A stretch of DNA of 20,145 nt, taken from the NCBI GenBank assembly GCA_049999725.1, contig JBNGIS010018456.1, forward strand, positions 1-20,145. Direction: 5' to 3'. The position numbers and the translations under genes were made by a program. Within the stretch, counting starts at the first letter, position 1; each line of letters opens with the position of its first letter. The stretch comes from Haplomitrium mnioides (lineage: Eukaryota > Marchantiophyta > Haplomitriopsida > Calobryales). The notes under the pieces are model-generated. The model saw only the letters and a program-made list of their open reading frames with translations. It was not told where the DNA came from and ran no database searches. Shown one piece after another: positions 1-8,869 of this stretch.

Positions 1-756
1 CCTCAGTTTGATGTTTCTCCCCCTCAATGTGGAATGATATCCTGGATATGAGCTCAGGGGGTGCCTTCATGAAGATTTGAGTGTCGAGTATGCCATACAA
101 GTAGGCGGTAATGACATCCATGATATGCATGATCAGGTTGCGTTGAATCGCAAATGCTATCATGTATCTATATGTAATTGTATCCATGACTGGTGAATAT
201 GTTAGATTGTAATCTTTTCCCGGGATTTGCGTGTATCCTTTCGCGACGAGTCTTGCTTTGTATCTCGTGACTTCGCCTTTTGCATTTCTCTTTCGGACAA
301 ATATAAATCTGTAGTCTGTCAGTTTCATGTCTAATGTGGCAGGTATGACTGATCCGAACACTTGCTGATGTATGAGTGAGTCCAGTTCTGAGTGTATGGC
401 TTTTTCCCATTGTGGCCAATCCGACCTTGATTTCATGTCCTGTACCGATATAGGGTCGGGTATAGTGTTGTCTATAGTCTGGGATACATAATAGGCAAAC
501 ATGTCGTCCATGTCGGTTTGATTACGTTTCCAGACATGACTAGTAAATGTGTAGTCGATTGCGATTTCTTCATTTTCTAGGATTGCTTGAGTATGAAGAG
601 TTCCTTGAGTGTGGTTGGGATATGGTTCTAATCCAGGGCTAGCGAGTAAGAATGTTGGTGTTTTCGGCTTGTTTTTGGAGCCTAATAGTCTGCCTCTTTT
701 GGCTTTAGGTGCAATATCAGTCGCCGCTGTAGAATCCTTTTGTAGTCTTGCAGGAG
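1..756 (-). CDS. copia pre-RT linker and N-terminal reverse transcriptase, open across the whole segment
   Basis: Reading the minus strand from the gap to the window edge gives one uninterrupted frame. It starts with the linker K-R-G-R-L-L-G-S-K-N-K-P, then M-D-D-M-F-A-Y-Y-V-S, then the reverse transcriptase start W-P-Q-W-E-K-A-I-H-S-E-L, then Y-K-A-R-L-V-A-K-G-Y-T-Q, and finally M-D-V-I-T-A-Y-L-Y-G, which holds the first catalytic Asp of the polymerase. The Y-x-D-D motif lies beyond position 1. This frame differs from the integrase frame across the N gap, but the gap length is arbitrary so this is not evidence of a frameshift. The open frame suggests the element is not very old. Confidence 0.88.
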
Positions 757-856
757 NNNNNNNNNNNNNNNNNNNNNNNNNNNNNNNNNNNNNNNNNNNN
801 NNNNNNNNNNNNNNNNNNNNNNNNNNNNNNNNNNNNNNNNNNNNNNNNNNNNNNNN
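757..856. other. assembly gap of exactly 100 N
   Basis: One hundred consecutive N, the usual placeholder for a gap of unknown size. It falls in the copia linker between integrase and reverse transcriptase. Confidence 0.98.
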
Positions 857-1622
857 GTTCTAGGATCAGGGTTGAGTATTGATTTATTGTGCCATATAAG
901 GTTATCAGTTTGTTTTTGCTCGGATTTGTCTTCGAGCATTAGAGTTGGGAAAACATCTTCGAAGAATTGACAGTCTGCAAATCGAGATTTGAAGACGTCT
1001 GACGTTGTGGGTTCAAGGTATCGGATGATAGACGGGGATTCATATCCTATGTATATTCCTTTTTGTCGTTGTGGTCCCATTTTTGTTTTGTGTGAGCCGA
1101 GAATGGGTACAAGGACAAGGCATCCAAATGTCCGAATGTGTGAAATGTTTGCAGGTATTCCGACTGCAAGATGGTGAGGAGAGTTATGGTTGAATGCAGA
1201 CGGTCTCAGTTTGATTAGTGTTGCTGCGTGTATCACAGCGTGTCCCCATGCAGACGTGGGGAGACTTGTGTTCAGTAATAAAGGTCTGGCGATCAGTTGT
1301 ATGCGTTTGATCGCGGATTCAACTATGCCATTCTGAAAATGAACGTGTGGGACGGAGTATTGAATGTCAATGCCTGCAGATGAGCAGAAGTCATCGAATG
1401 CTGATGATGTGAATTCGCCTGCATTGTCCACTCGCAGGTTTTTGATTGGATAATCAGGGAATTGTGTCGATAGTTTGAGTATCTGTGATAAGAGTTTAGG
1501 GAAGACCATGTTCTTGGTCGTCAGTAATGACACTTGTGACCATTTGGATGATGCATTGATGGTTACAAGGAAGTATCTGAAGGGCCCTGAGGGGGGTGGA
1601 TGGGTCCACAGATGTATGCGTG
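857..1622 (-). pseudogene. copia integrase core, catalytic residue lost
   Basis: Integrase inserts element cDNA into the host genome. The frame reads F-R-Y-F-L-V-T-I-N-A-S-S-K-W, then R-V-D-N-A-G-E-F with the second catalytic Asp, then Q-N-G-I-V-E-S-A-I-K-R with the catalytic Glu, then the copia C-terminal segment K-M-G-P-Q-R-Q-K-G-I-Y-I-G-Y. The first catalytic Asp of the D-D35-E triad normally sits in G-D-I/L-C-G-P-I. Here the codon at 1614-1616 encodes Tyr (A-Y-I-C-G-P-I). A second usually conserved Asp (I-D-A-S) is Asn, at about 1555-1557. The first part lies in the protease frame and the rest is one frame over. An enzyme with this triad would not be expected to work. Confidence 0.9.
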
Positions 1623-2369
1623 GATCTGTTCTAGGAAACGAGGTATTGTAGTTGTTGTCCTTCGTTTTGAAGGTGCAAGTTGCAGTTTGCCTTGTGCGCA
1701 TGCCATGCATGGAGATCGCATGGAGATAGTGTGGACATTGTCTGGAATCTCGATATTGTCATGTTTGATTCGGTAGAACATATCTTTGCCAAGGTGTCCT
1801 AATCGGTTATGCCATAGTTGGGCATCTGATATCTTGATTGTTGATGCATGGTATGAATGAATTTCTGTTGTGTATAAGCCTGGTGGGGACAGGGAAAACG
1901 TTTCTTGTATTTGCATACCGTTAGTTGTGGGTAACAGTATGTGGAGGGCTTCAGTGTGAACTGTGTTCCCAGATTGTATATGAAATCCGTTTTGTCGGAT
2001 ATCGCGGAAACTTATGAGATTCCGGGTTGCCGTTGGAGCATAGATGACGGATGCTATGCTGAGTTTAGTCCCGTTCGGGAAATGGATGGTTGCTGGTCCA
2101 TATCCTTCTTCGATTTGATTATGACCAGATATGGTCGTCATAGACCTTGATGACGGGGTTACCGAAGTAAAGTGTCTTCGGTCGCGTAGTATGGTATGAG
2201 AAGAACCATTGTCAACAATGCAAGTGTTATTGTATTGTCCTGTGTGAGTTGGACCCAAACGTTGCAATGTATGGCTCTCTGGCTGTAGGTTGTAAGTCGG
2301 GTAGTCATCGACATCTGCAATTTCGGAAAGATTGCCATGTACCTCAGGTTGTGAGTGTTTGAGGCTATT
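1563..2369 (-). pseudogene. copia protease and gag-pre-integrase region, separated from gag by an amber codon
   Basis: After the TAG at 2370-2372 the same frame stays open to the 1590s. It contains I-V-D-N-G-S-S-H-T-I, which aligns with the retroviral aspartic protease active site. The family usually has D-S-G or D-S-A, and here the second residue is Asn. Further on, L-W-H-N-R-L-G-H-L-G and C-M-A-C-A-Q-G-K form the HHCC gag-pre-integrase zinc module. The frame then enters integrase (C-G-P-I-H) and is lost at a run of six C (plus-strand G run 1591-1596), after which integrase continues in another frame. A translation start at this segment is unlikely. It is part of a broken polyprotein. Confidence 0.88.
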
Positions 2370-2372
2370 CTA

Positions 2373-3371
2373 GTAGAGTGCCACAAGGTGTGCGGGTACT
2401 CGACATACGGTTTGTGTATGTCCTCGAGTGCCACATCTATGGCAGGATGGTGGTGTATTTCTCTGTTGTGAGAAATTTCTATGGCCTCTAGTCTGTTGAC
2501 GTCCACCTCTTACGATCCAAGAACGTTGTTTTCGTTCTGGTGTGGTAGAGGTGTGACGTCTGAAATGTCTATCCCTGTTGCCGAGGGTTGGATGTCGACT
2601 GGTGGTGGGGTGTCTGTTGCTCCTCCTGAAGTTGGGTTTTCCCTTGCCTCTTCCTCTTTCTCTTCCTCTTCGTGGGTCATGGTTTCGGTTCCTTGAGTGA
2701 GGATGGAATCTGGTGAAGTGCGACTCCGGATTTGCCGGTAATGCCGCAGAGCCAGGGGGTCGCTTTTTCGCATTTTCCACTAGAAGTAGTTGGTGTTTCT
2801 CGACTAACAGCATGTATGCGATCAATTCCGAGTATCGAGTAAAACGTATATTGCGGTATTGAGATGCAAGGATGAGGTTGGATACTGGAAATGTTGATAG
2901 AGTTTTCTCTATCTGTTCTTCGTCAGAAACGGGGTGTCCGTAAATTGCCAATTGTGAAACTATTCGGAATAGTTCACTGTTGTAGTTCACGATTGAGGTG
3001 TGGTCTTGGACTCGCAAGTTGATCCAATCGTGTCGAGCTACAGGTAGGGAGATGGAGGTCAGGTGATCAAATCTGAGTTTGAGTTCGTCCCAGAGTAATC
3101 GGGGATTGTTGTAATTCAGGTATTGTAACCTGAGTGGTTCCACAAGGTGGTGGCGTATGAGGATCAGTGCTCTGGCAGCATCCCTTGGGCTGGTGCCCTC
3201 GTCATTGATTAAGATGTCGTGTATCCCTTTTGACGTTAAGTATGTCGTGATATCCAGAGACCATGATAAATAGTTTGAGCCGTCGAGTTTCAGGGCCTGG
3301 AACTTGAGGGAACCTATGGGGTTCATGCTTGGGTGAGGGTGGTTCAGGTCAGGTATATCCAAGTACTGCAA
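2373..3371 (-). CDS. gag: Ale-type copia Gag with CCHC zinc knuckle
   Basis: This is a 333-residue open frame. Gag forms the particle that packages element RNA. Residues about 20-190 match the copia gag domain (LDGSNYLSW near residue 30, then L-W-D-E-L-K-L-R-F-D-H, then a Y-S-E-L-I segment). A basic Arg/Gly-rich stretch follows (about 215-300). Near the C terminus is a zinc knuckle C-H-R-C-G-T-R-G-H-T-Q-T-V-C, which fits CX2CX4HX4C. An internal Met at residue 16 (MNPIGSLKFQ) is an alternative start. The frame ends in TAG at 2370-2372 and resumes downstream in the same frame as the protease, so Gag and Pol were probably one polyprotein as is usual for copia. Confidence 0.9.
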
Positions 3372-4719
3372 AGTGATTAGCAGTTATCGGCGTAATGCCG
3401 GAAAACAAAAATGAGGTATAGGGGTACGAAAAGAACGAGGTCATGCGCAGTTGGGTCAAGACTGCGAGTTGCCCGTGTAGCGGGTAACTGTAATCACTCC
3501 CTGTACACTGTTTATGTTTTCTTCTTAATGCGAGAAATCAAAATAAATGAAACGAAATTGAAGTACTTCTGAACTGAAAGGAAGAAAGGAAAAGAAATAG
3601 AATAGAGATGAATGTGCTAAAAAAAATTTCAGGTCTAGACTAGAGACTGCCCTGTAAAATAGTTTAGCTGAAAATGGAAGTTGTCCAGTGTCATCGGCGT
3701 TGCTCGTCCGTCGTCTTGGTTAGTCTTGGTCTGCCTTTGATTTGTCCTGCAGAGTTATGTCAGTAGTAGGTGTCTAGTCGTGGAATGGGTCTCCGCCAGG
3801 TAGTGCTTAAGTGGGGACCGGTCAGGGGGTCCAGAGGTTGAGTGAGGTATGCAGGTAGGGAAAATCTGCAGTAGAAGGTTGTCTGGTTGACGCCAATGTT
3901 TCTGTTAACCAGTTCTAGAGAGGAAAAAAGAAAAAATGTGATACCTCTAAGTCACTTAAACCTGAGATGCACTCTCAGTGAGAGTGACAAGTGTCCAAAA
4001 CACAGAGGGCCTGGGGTGTATCAGCTGTTCATTTCACCAAAACAGGGAATAGGTAGCATAGTGCTGAAGTGGAGGAAAGAAAATGTAGAAGTCAGGAAGA
4101 GAGAGAAAAACCTGGTTTCAGATGAATCAGACTTGTTCCTTCCACCACAGCTAAGAGATGTATGGAGCTGTGAGATAGCCGCAAATAGGTCGATAAATGC
4201 GAGTAGATTGAGCAACCTTAAGCTGATTAAGCAGGGAAAATAGAAACTAGAGTCTCCATGTCGATGAAGTATTCAAGGAGAAGTAAGTACCCAAATGACG
4301 AATCAGAGGAAAAGAAAAATGAAAATGAAACAGATGTCGAGTTAGAAATCTCCCACTGTTGATGAAGTAGAATAGAGAAAAATGCGAGCCTGCTCGAGTT
4401 ACAAATCAGGAAAACTCATGAAGGCTAAGTCGATGAAGAAGGTAAAGGAGAGAACCGCAATAGTTAGGATGACGAAGTAGCCAGGTGTAAGAGTAAGCCG
4501 ATGAGGAGCAAAGGATCAAAGTCACCAGGGAACAAAGGAGCAAAGTCACCAGGTAAGGATCGCTAAATGAGAGTCGACGGGAGCATAAACAAGCCTTGCT
4601 GCAAGAAAGGTAGAGAATACAGCCACAATGAGCCTCTAACGAAGGCTAAACAACGGATGCAAGGAGTCACCACTAAGGAGCTGAAAGCATAGCCGCAAGG
4701 AGCAGAAACCGCACAGCCC

Positions 4720-4945
4720 CGAGGAGCAGAAAAAACGCACCGCTGCTAGGAGCCACAAAGTACAAAAGCGAGGAATAGGAAAAATGCACCGCCGGGAAGA
4801 GCCAGAAAGCCACAAAGCACAAGCGCGAGGAGCAAGAGAAACGCACCGTCGCGAAGATTCACAAGGCCACAAAGCACAAGCGCGAAGAGCAAGAGAAACG
4901 CACCGCCGCGAGGATCCACAAGGCCACAAAACAAAAGCGCGACGG
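4720..4945. repeat. 57-bp tandem repeat, about 3.7 units
   Basis: The core GCACCG recurs at about 4737, 4786, 4843 and 4900. The last two intervals are exactly 57 bp and the first unit lacks about 8 bp. Units share GAGGAGCAAGAGAAACGCAC-like and GGCCACAAAGCACAAGCGCG-like segments. The period is a multiple of three, so the minus strand gives a 19-residue repeat (S-S-R-R-C-V-S-L-A core). That looks like a by-product of the repeat. Confidence 0.85.
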
Positions 4946-5050
4946 CATCAACAAAGCACAGCCGCGAGGGGCAAGAAAAGCGCACCCGCGGGGAGTCAAG
5001 GAAAAGCGCACAGCCGAAATAAGCCAAGGAAAAAAAAACGCACAGCCTCA

Positions 5051-5170
5051 AGAAACCACAGAGCCCAGCCGCGATAAGCCACAGAGCACAAGCCGCAATA
5101 AGCCACAGAGCACAAGCCGCGATAAGCCACAGAGCACAAGTCGCAATAAGCCATAGAGCACAAGCCACGA
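5051..5170. repeat. 24-bp tandem repeat in the copia leader, about 4-5 units
   Basis: ATAAGCCACAGAGCACAAG recurs at 5074, 5098, 5122 and 5146, exactly 24 bp apart, with single-base variants (GCGATAAG, GCAATAAG). Translated on the minus strand it gives an 8-residue hydrophobic repeat (C-A-L-W-L-I-A-A). It differs in sequence from the 24-bp palindromic satellite further right. Confidence 0.88.
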
Positions 5171-5509
5171 GGAGCAGGAGAAGCGCAGCCGCAAGGAGTC
5201 GAAGAAAAAAAACGCAGGTAGCCCTAGGTCGACTAAGAGGGTAGGGAAAGAAAGGAAAAAAAAAAGGAAAAGGATGAATGAAGAAAAATCTTCTAGTAAT
5301 ACGTGAAGAGAGAGAGAGAAGAAAAAAAATGTTTGTTGTTGTTGTTTTTTTTTTTTTTTTTTGTCACGCGCACCTGCGCAATCGATCGTTGATGCGGGAG
5401 AAAAATGGAATAGGCAGGAAGAAAAAAAAATTGATGCGAGAAAATATCTTGAACGCAGAGTAGTGCTCGTAAGTGTCTGTGTGAAGAGAAAAAAAATTTC
5501 TTGTAGAGT

Positions 5510-5526
5510 CCTTCGTGCTGATAACG
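5510..5526 (-). promoter_or_regulatory. copia primer-binding-site region next to the 5' LTR
   Basis: On the minus strand the LTR end AACA is followed directly by CGTTATCAGCACGAAGG. I recall a motif of this form directly after the 5' LTR in Ale-type copia elements, where reverse transcription is primed. I cannot assign the tRNA from sequence alone. Confidence 0.6.
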
Positions 5527-5667
5527 TGTTGTAGAGTGAGAGTCACACAGAGAGTGCTGCGCCCAACGATGCTTCGTGTATTGATCAATGGAGAATGATG
5601 AGGGATCGAATGTCCCTCTTATCTACACATCCATTCTATATATAGGGGTATACTATGTTCTATAACA
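5527..5667 (-). repeat. short copia 5' LTR, 141 bp
   Basis: On the minus strand the segment begins TGTTATAG and ends CTACAACA, giving the TG...CA ends and short inverted TGTT/AACA termini typical of LTRs. It has a TATA box at 5637-5644 and is followed immediately by the primer-binding motif. The length fits the short LTRs of Ale elements. The matching 3' LTR would be outside the window, so boundaries rest on one copy. Confidence 0.65.
5637..5644 (-). promoter_or_regulatory. TATA box of the copia LTR
   Basis: The minus strand reads CTATATATAGAATGG about 23-30 bp inside the U3 start. It is well placed to drive transcription toward gag. Confidence 0.6.
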
Positions 5668-6118
5668 AATAAGTGATTAATTTAAGTAAATTGAATTAGA
5701 TTGCATATTGGTTGAATCACATCGCTTTGGGTTTGGAATAGGGTTTAGAAATTGTAGAATATTATATTATAAAACTTAGTGTGTCGACTTTTTGGAGGGC
5801 TGTAAAAACAAGGCCAGCATATATGAACATAGGCTTTGTAATTTTAGTTAGTAGAAGTTATTTACTAATCAAAAATTCATACTATTATTGGCAAGAGCTT
5901 CTTATTTTAGTTGCAAAATAATGGTCAAGTTAAGTATACATGTAAGTAAAATAAGGCGTGGTACAAAAAGTTAAAGTAATTTGAGTTAAGCTTTGCTTTT
6001 GAAGTAAACTTAAAGAAATATATACAATTTCTAATTATGTTTACGCAATAACCAAGTGTCAAGATATAAAGTTAGTTTAGTATATTACACTAATACTACT
6101 CTTACTATAAGAATATAT
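5668..6118. other. AT-rich spacer, no gene seen
   Basis: No conserved open frame, repeat or RNA gene is recognised. Composition is AT-rich and unlike the purine-rich leader to its left. Confidence 0.6.
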
Positions 6119-6250
6119 CGTTATAACCATATAATGATAATATTCATATGAGAGGAGAGAGTTTGCTATATAATAACCATATAATGATAATATATGAGAG
6201 GAGAGAGTTTGCCATATAATAACCATATAATGATAATATGAGAGGAGAGA
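6119..6250. repeat. three AT-rich tandem repeats of 46-50 bp
   Basis: ATAACCATATAATGATAATAT followed by ATGAGAGGAGAGAGTTTG occurs three times (ATAACCAT at 6123, 6173 and 6219). The copies differ mainly by stepwise loss of short TA-rich pieces in the middle (TATTCATATG, TATATG, TATG), which suggests slippage. They sit directly before a copia-like primer-binding motif and may be U3 repeats of a decayed LTR. Confidence 0.85.
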
Positions 6251-6286
6251 GTTTGAGGTGCATTGAATGATGCTTAACTCGCAATA

Positions 6287-6301
6287 CGTTATCAACACAA
6301 G
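6287..6301 (+). promoter_or_regulatory. copia-like primer-binding motif on the plus strand
   Basis: CGTTATCAACACAAG differs at two positions from the motif CGTTATCAGCACGAAG next to the copia LTR above, in the opposite orientation, and both differences are G to A. The preceding bases GCAATA could be a mutated LTR end. If so, a second Ale-type element once started here, with LTR about 6118-6286. No gag follows, so this is weak. Confidence 0.35.
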
Positions 6302-6645
6302 ATTGCTCTATTTTTATTTTATTTTTAATTTTAGATTTTTTTTTTCAATATCTATTGTTTTCTTCACAAAATTTCTTTAAAAAAACCTTTCTTATATATT
6401 TTTCATTTCTTCTTAAAAAACCTTTCTTATATATATATATTTTTTACTTTTTCTTCTCCATGGAGTTTTTTTTGTGATTTGTTCACACGATAAATACTCG
6501 TGGTGTGTTTGGAGAAGGGGTTCTTTTTTGAAGAAGTAAGAATCAAAGAAATGAACATTGAAGAGACAAAATCTATCAAAATGTTGGAAATAACAAAGAT
6601 TAATTGAACCAAAAACATTTTATTGATGAATTACTAATCAAAAAA
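6302..6645. other. T-rich spacer, no gene seen
   Basis: Long T and AT runs, no conserved protein. It may be the leader of the presumed plus-strand copia fragment, or the outer flank of the chromovirus LTR. Confidence 0.45.
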
Positions 6646-7209
6646 AGTGTATATGGCATCAACAAAGAGTTGATCAATCAACAACATATCTACACGAAAC
6701 CCGTTGAACAACAATGACTACATCATACAAAATAAGAATCAATGAAGATCTATTGAAGAAGAATAGAGAATCGTAGAAATAAAATATGAAATAAGCTTCT
6801 TCTAGAATAAGATTGTCTGCAAAAAAAGAAGAGATCTATTAATCTCACTTGAACTAGTGAAGAAGAACAAAATATCTTATTGTGAAGACAAGAGCCGTCG
6901 ATGAAGAGTATGCTACCTATTTGAAAAAAAAAACACAAACTGAAGAACAGAATAGCAACATAATTGTAAGAAAACTCAAGGACAAACTCCAAATGAGTAA
7001 GAACTTATAGTGAACTCTAATAGAGTTCTTCAACCACATGCGAGTAAGGCAAACAAAGCCAAGCAAAACCACTACAAGATAGCTCTAATATAATTATACA
7101 ACTCAAGCTCCAAGCTAAGACCAAGAGTGCAAGCAAAAGCCAAGCAACCAAAAAACCCAAGTAATTTGAGAGGAACTCCAAAGTGAGAAGTAGAGTTATA
7201 AAGCCATTC

Positions 7210-7217
7210 TATTTATA
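7210..7217 (-). promoter_or_regulatory. TATA box in the chromovirus LTR
   Basis: TATAAATA on the minus strand, immediately downstream of the 39-bp subrepeats. Its place and orientation suit the LTR promoter. Confidence 0.6.
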
Positions 7218-7255
7218 CAAGAGAAGAAAGTGTCATCCCTCTTTCTTCATTTACA

Positions 7256-7440
7256 AGTCACTTCCAATTTCAACCCTAAAATTGATCAGTGAGAAGTCAC
7301 TTCTAATTTCAACCTTAAAATTAATCACTTAGAAGTCACTTCTAATTTCAACTCTAAAATTGATCAATTAGAAGTCACTTCTAATTTCAACCCTAAAATT
7401 GATCACTTAGAAGTCACTTCTAATTTCAACCCTAAAAGCT
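7256..7440 (-). repeat. 39-bp tandem subrepeats in LTR U3, 4.7 units
   Basis: AGTCACTTCTAATTTCAACC starts at 7256, 7295, 7334, 7373 and 7412, exactly 39 bp apart, with few substitutions. The array ends about 40 bp upstream of the TATA box on the minus strand, the place where U3 enhancer repeats are found in plant retrotransposons such as Tnt1. Confidence 0.93.
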
Positions 7441-7504
7441 CTAAAAGTAGCTTCGAACGCAAGTAACTTGATCTCAATTCAACCATAAAAGTGATTCTCT
7501 ACCA

Positions 7505-7524
7505 CTTCCTTCACTTCTCTCTAT
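7505..7524 (-). promoter_or_regulatory. candidate polypurine tract
   Basis: The minus strand reads AGAGAGAAGTGAAGGAAG directly before the presumed LTR start TGGTAG. This is the expected second-strand priming site. Confidence 0.5.
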
Positions 7525-7614
7525 TTTTCTATGAATAGCACAACATCATGCTTGTATTATTATATAATCCTCGTCTTCTAATCAATATCGCCTTCGTTAT
7601 TATCGGGAGTTTCA

Positions 7615-7795
7615 AATAATCGAATAGCCTCTTGAGCATTCTCAAAGTTAGAGCACGGATCCCAAGTAGCATCATGAAGTGGATATCCCTTCCACAAAAA
7701 TTTATATTAAGCTTGATGATATCACCTACACTTGAGGATTTGTTTAGCCAGAATACGTTCCACCTCATATTCTTCATGATCATCAAGACCAATAG
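7615..7795 (-). pseudogene. chromodomain of the chromovirus integrase
   Basis: Reading through a frame change gives E-E-Y-E-V-E-R-I-L-A, then W-K-G-Y-P-L-H-D-A-T-W-D-P, then a C-terminal helix N-F-E-N-A-Q-E-A-I-R-L-F. This matches the chromodomain, which in chromoviruses directs integration to methylated-histone chromatin. Just upstream is the S-P-I-A-Y-K-L-N-L-P and I-F-H-V-S-K-L segment that precedes the chromodomain in these elements. At least one frame change and one stop break the reading. Confidence 0.8.
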
Positions 7796-8059
7796 GTGTA
7801 GGAGGAATTTGAACATGATTTGCAAAAAAAAATGGACAAGAAACAAAATGTTTAAGTTTAGATACATGGAATATATGATGAATCTTTATATAAGGAGGAA
7901 GATTAAGTTTGTACGCAATAGGTGAAATAACTTGAGAATTTGAGAAAGGACCAATCCAAGCTGGAGATAACTTATAGACTTGAATGTCTAACTACAAGAA
8001 GATCATGAGTAGAAAGCATAACTTGGTCACCTAAAACAAAATAGAAATCACAACGATGT

Positions 8060-8860
8060 TTATGAGCATATTTTTTGCCAATTTAAAGCAATAACAAGTT
8101 GGTTTTGGGCATCTTGCAAAGAGGAAGATAAATGAGAAAATAAAGGTACAAAGACTTGGAACATTGGAAGAGGAAGGAGAAAGCAAACCATCGAGAACAA
8201 GAGGATATTGACTTGAATTAAGAAAGAAATGAGAAAATCCAATACTTTTTTCTTTAGAGTTGTTGTATGCAAACTCCACAGTTGGTAAGAAACTATCCCA
8301 ATTTGTGTGATGAACATTGATAAACACTCGAAGCATATCCTCCACAGTGTAATTTGCGTGCTCGGTTTTCCCATCGCTTTGAGAATGATAAGTCGTAGAC
8401 ATAGATAGTTTGGTACTCAAAAGTGTGAGCAACTCTTACCAAAACTTCCCAATAAATCGTAGATCTCTATGAGATATTTACACCTTTGGCATTCTATGAT
8501 AACGAAAGACTATATCAAAGTAAATCTTTGCCAATTGTGGAGCATCCACCATATCCACCGCCGATGCTAGATGGATATGTTTGCTTAGCTTGTTCACAAG
8601 CATGACAATAGTAGTAAACCCAAGAGGCGTGGTTAGCAGCGAAGCAACAAGATCCAAACTTACATGTTCCCAATGAGCAACATAAATTGGTAGTGGTTGA
8701 AGAAGGTGAGTTGGTTTTTGATTTGAAGCCTTATTTTGTTGACAACTTTCACAAGAACAAACAAAGCCACAACATCTTGAGCTAAGTTTGGCCACCACCA
8801 AGTGAGTTGAAGCAACTCTATAGTCTTTTCTACTCCAAGATGCCCATAGATTGGAATGTC
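8060..8860 (-). pseudogene. chromovirus integrase core
   Basis: Recognisable pieces in order are the zinc module (G-H-L-G-V-E-K-T and C-E-S-C-Q-Q-N-K-A), W-E-H-V-S-L-D-L-V with the first catalytic Asp, M-P-K-V, L-S-M-S-T-T-Y-H-S-Q-S-D-G-K-T-E-H-A-N with the catalytic Glu, and F-A-Y-N-N-S. At the second catalytic position the family has S-D-R-D, and here the codon at 8469-8471 encodes His (S-H-R-D). A stop (8478-8480) lies three codons before it. Another usually conserved Asp (V-D-R-L) is Asn (V-N-K-L). The gene is inactive. Confidence 0.88.
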
Positions 8861-8869
8861 ACTTGCTTC

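Larger units (their letters stand above)
1..3371 (-). mobile_element. Ty1/copia (Ale/Retrofit-type) retrotransposon, internal coding region, 3' part outside window
   Basis: On the minus strand the order is gag, aspartic protease, gag-pre-integrase, integrase, reverse transcriptase, which is the copia order. Segments that resemble the Ale/Retrofit clade are the gag stretch around LDGSNYLSW, the integrase stretch MGPQRQKGIYIGYESPSI and the pre-RT linker KRGRLLGSKNKP. The element is cut by the window start inside reverse transcriptase, so RNase H and the 3' LTR are not seen. It is interrupted by a 100-N gap. Visible defects are an amber codon between gag and protease, a frameshift in a C run at the protease-integrase junction and loss of a catalytic integrase aspartate. 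It is a non-autonomous relic. Confidence 0.93.
3372..5526 (-). other. long untranslated leader of the copia element, purine-rich on the plus strand
   Basis: The stretch between the gag start and the 5' LTR is about 2.15 kb, while Ale elements usually have a leader of only a few hundred bases at most. No conserved protein is visible. From about 3900 to 5300 the plus strand is strongly purine-rich, so the element RNA would be pyrimidine-rich. It holds a 57-bp array, a 24-bp array and several homopolymer runs including about 18 T near 5345-5362. Either a foreign segment was inserted or this lineage has an expanded leader. Short open frames here follow the repeat period and I do not consider them genes. 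Confidence 0.55.
6646..7504 (-). repeat. 3' LTR of the Ty3/gypsy chromovirus, outer boundary uncertain
   Basis: On the minus strand a purine-rich tract (7505-7524) follows the chromodomain region and is followed by TGGTAGAG, a plausible LTR start at 7504. Downstream in the same direction come 39-bp subrepeats, then a TATA box (7210-7217), then a region without open frames, as expected for U3-R-U5. I could not fix the far end because the 5' LTR is not seen. The left coordinate is only a candidate near a TGTATATGG sequence. Confidence 0.5.

Noticed and set aside
3880-3902. Alternative 5' LTR end and primer-binding site (ACATTGGCGTCAACCAGAC on the minus strand) for the copia element
   Set aside because: TTGGCG after ACA is suggestive, but it would require a repeat-filled LTR of over 1.5 kb. 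The compact 141-bp LTR at 5527-5667 with TATA box and Ale-type primer motif fits better. I keep it only as a possible nested insertion edge.
3887-4243. 118-residue plus-strand open frame
   Set aside because: Lysine- and glutamate-rich because the DNA is purine-rich. No conserved features, antisense to the copia leader.
4636-5168. Protein genes with 19-residue or 8-residue repeats on the minus strand, and a basic repeat protein on the plus strand
   Set aside because: All three frames are open because the repeat periods (57 and 24 bp) are multiples of three. No conserved domain is visible and they lie in a retrotransposon leader.
6750-6992. Short hydrophobic minus-strand open frame
   Set aside because: Lies in the presumed LTR, AT-rich composition gives Phe/Leu-rich translations by chance.
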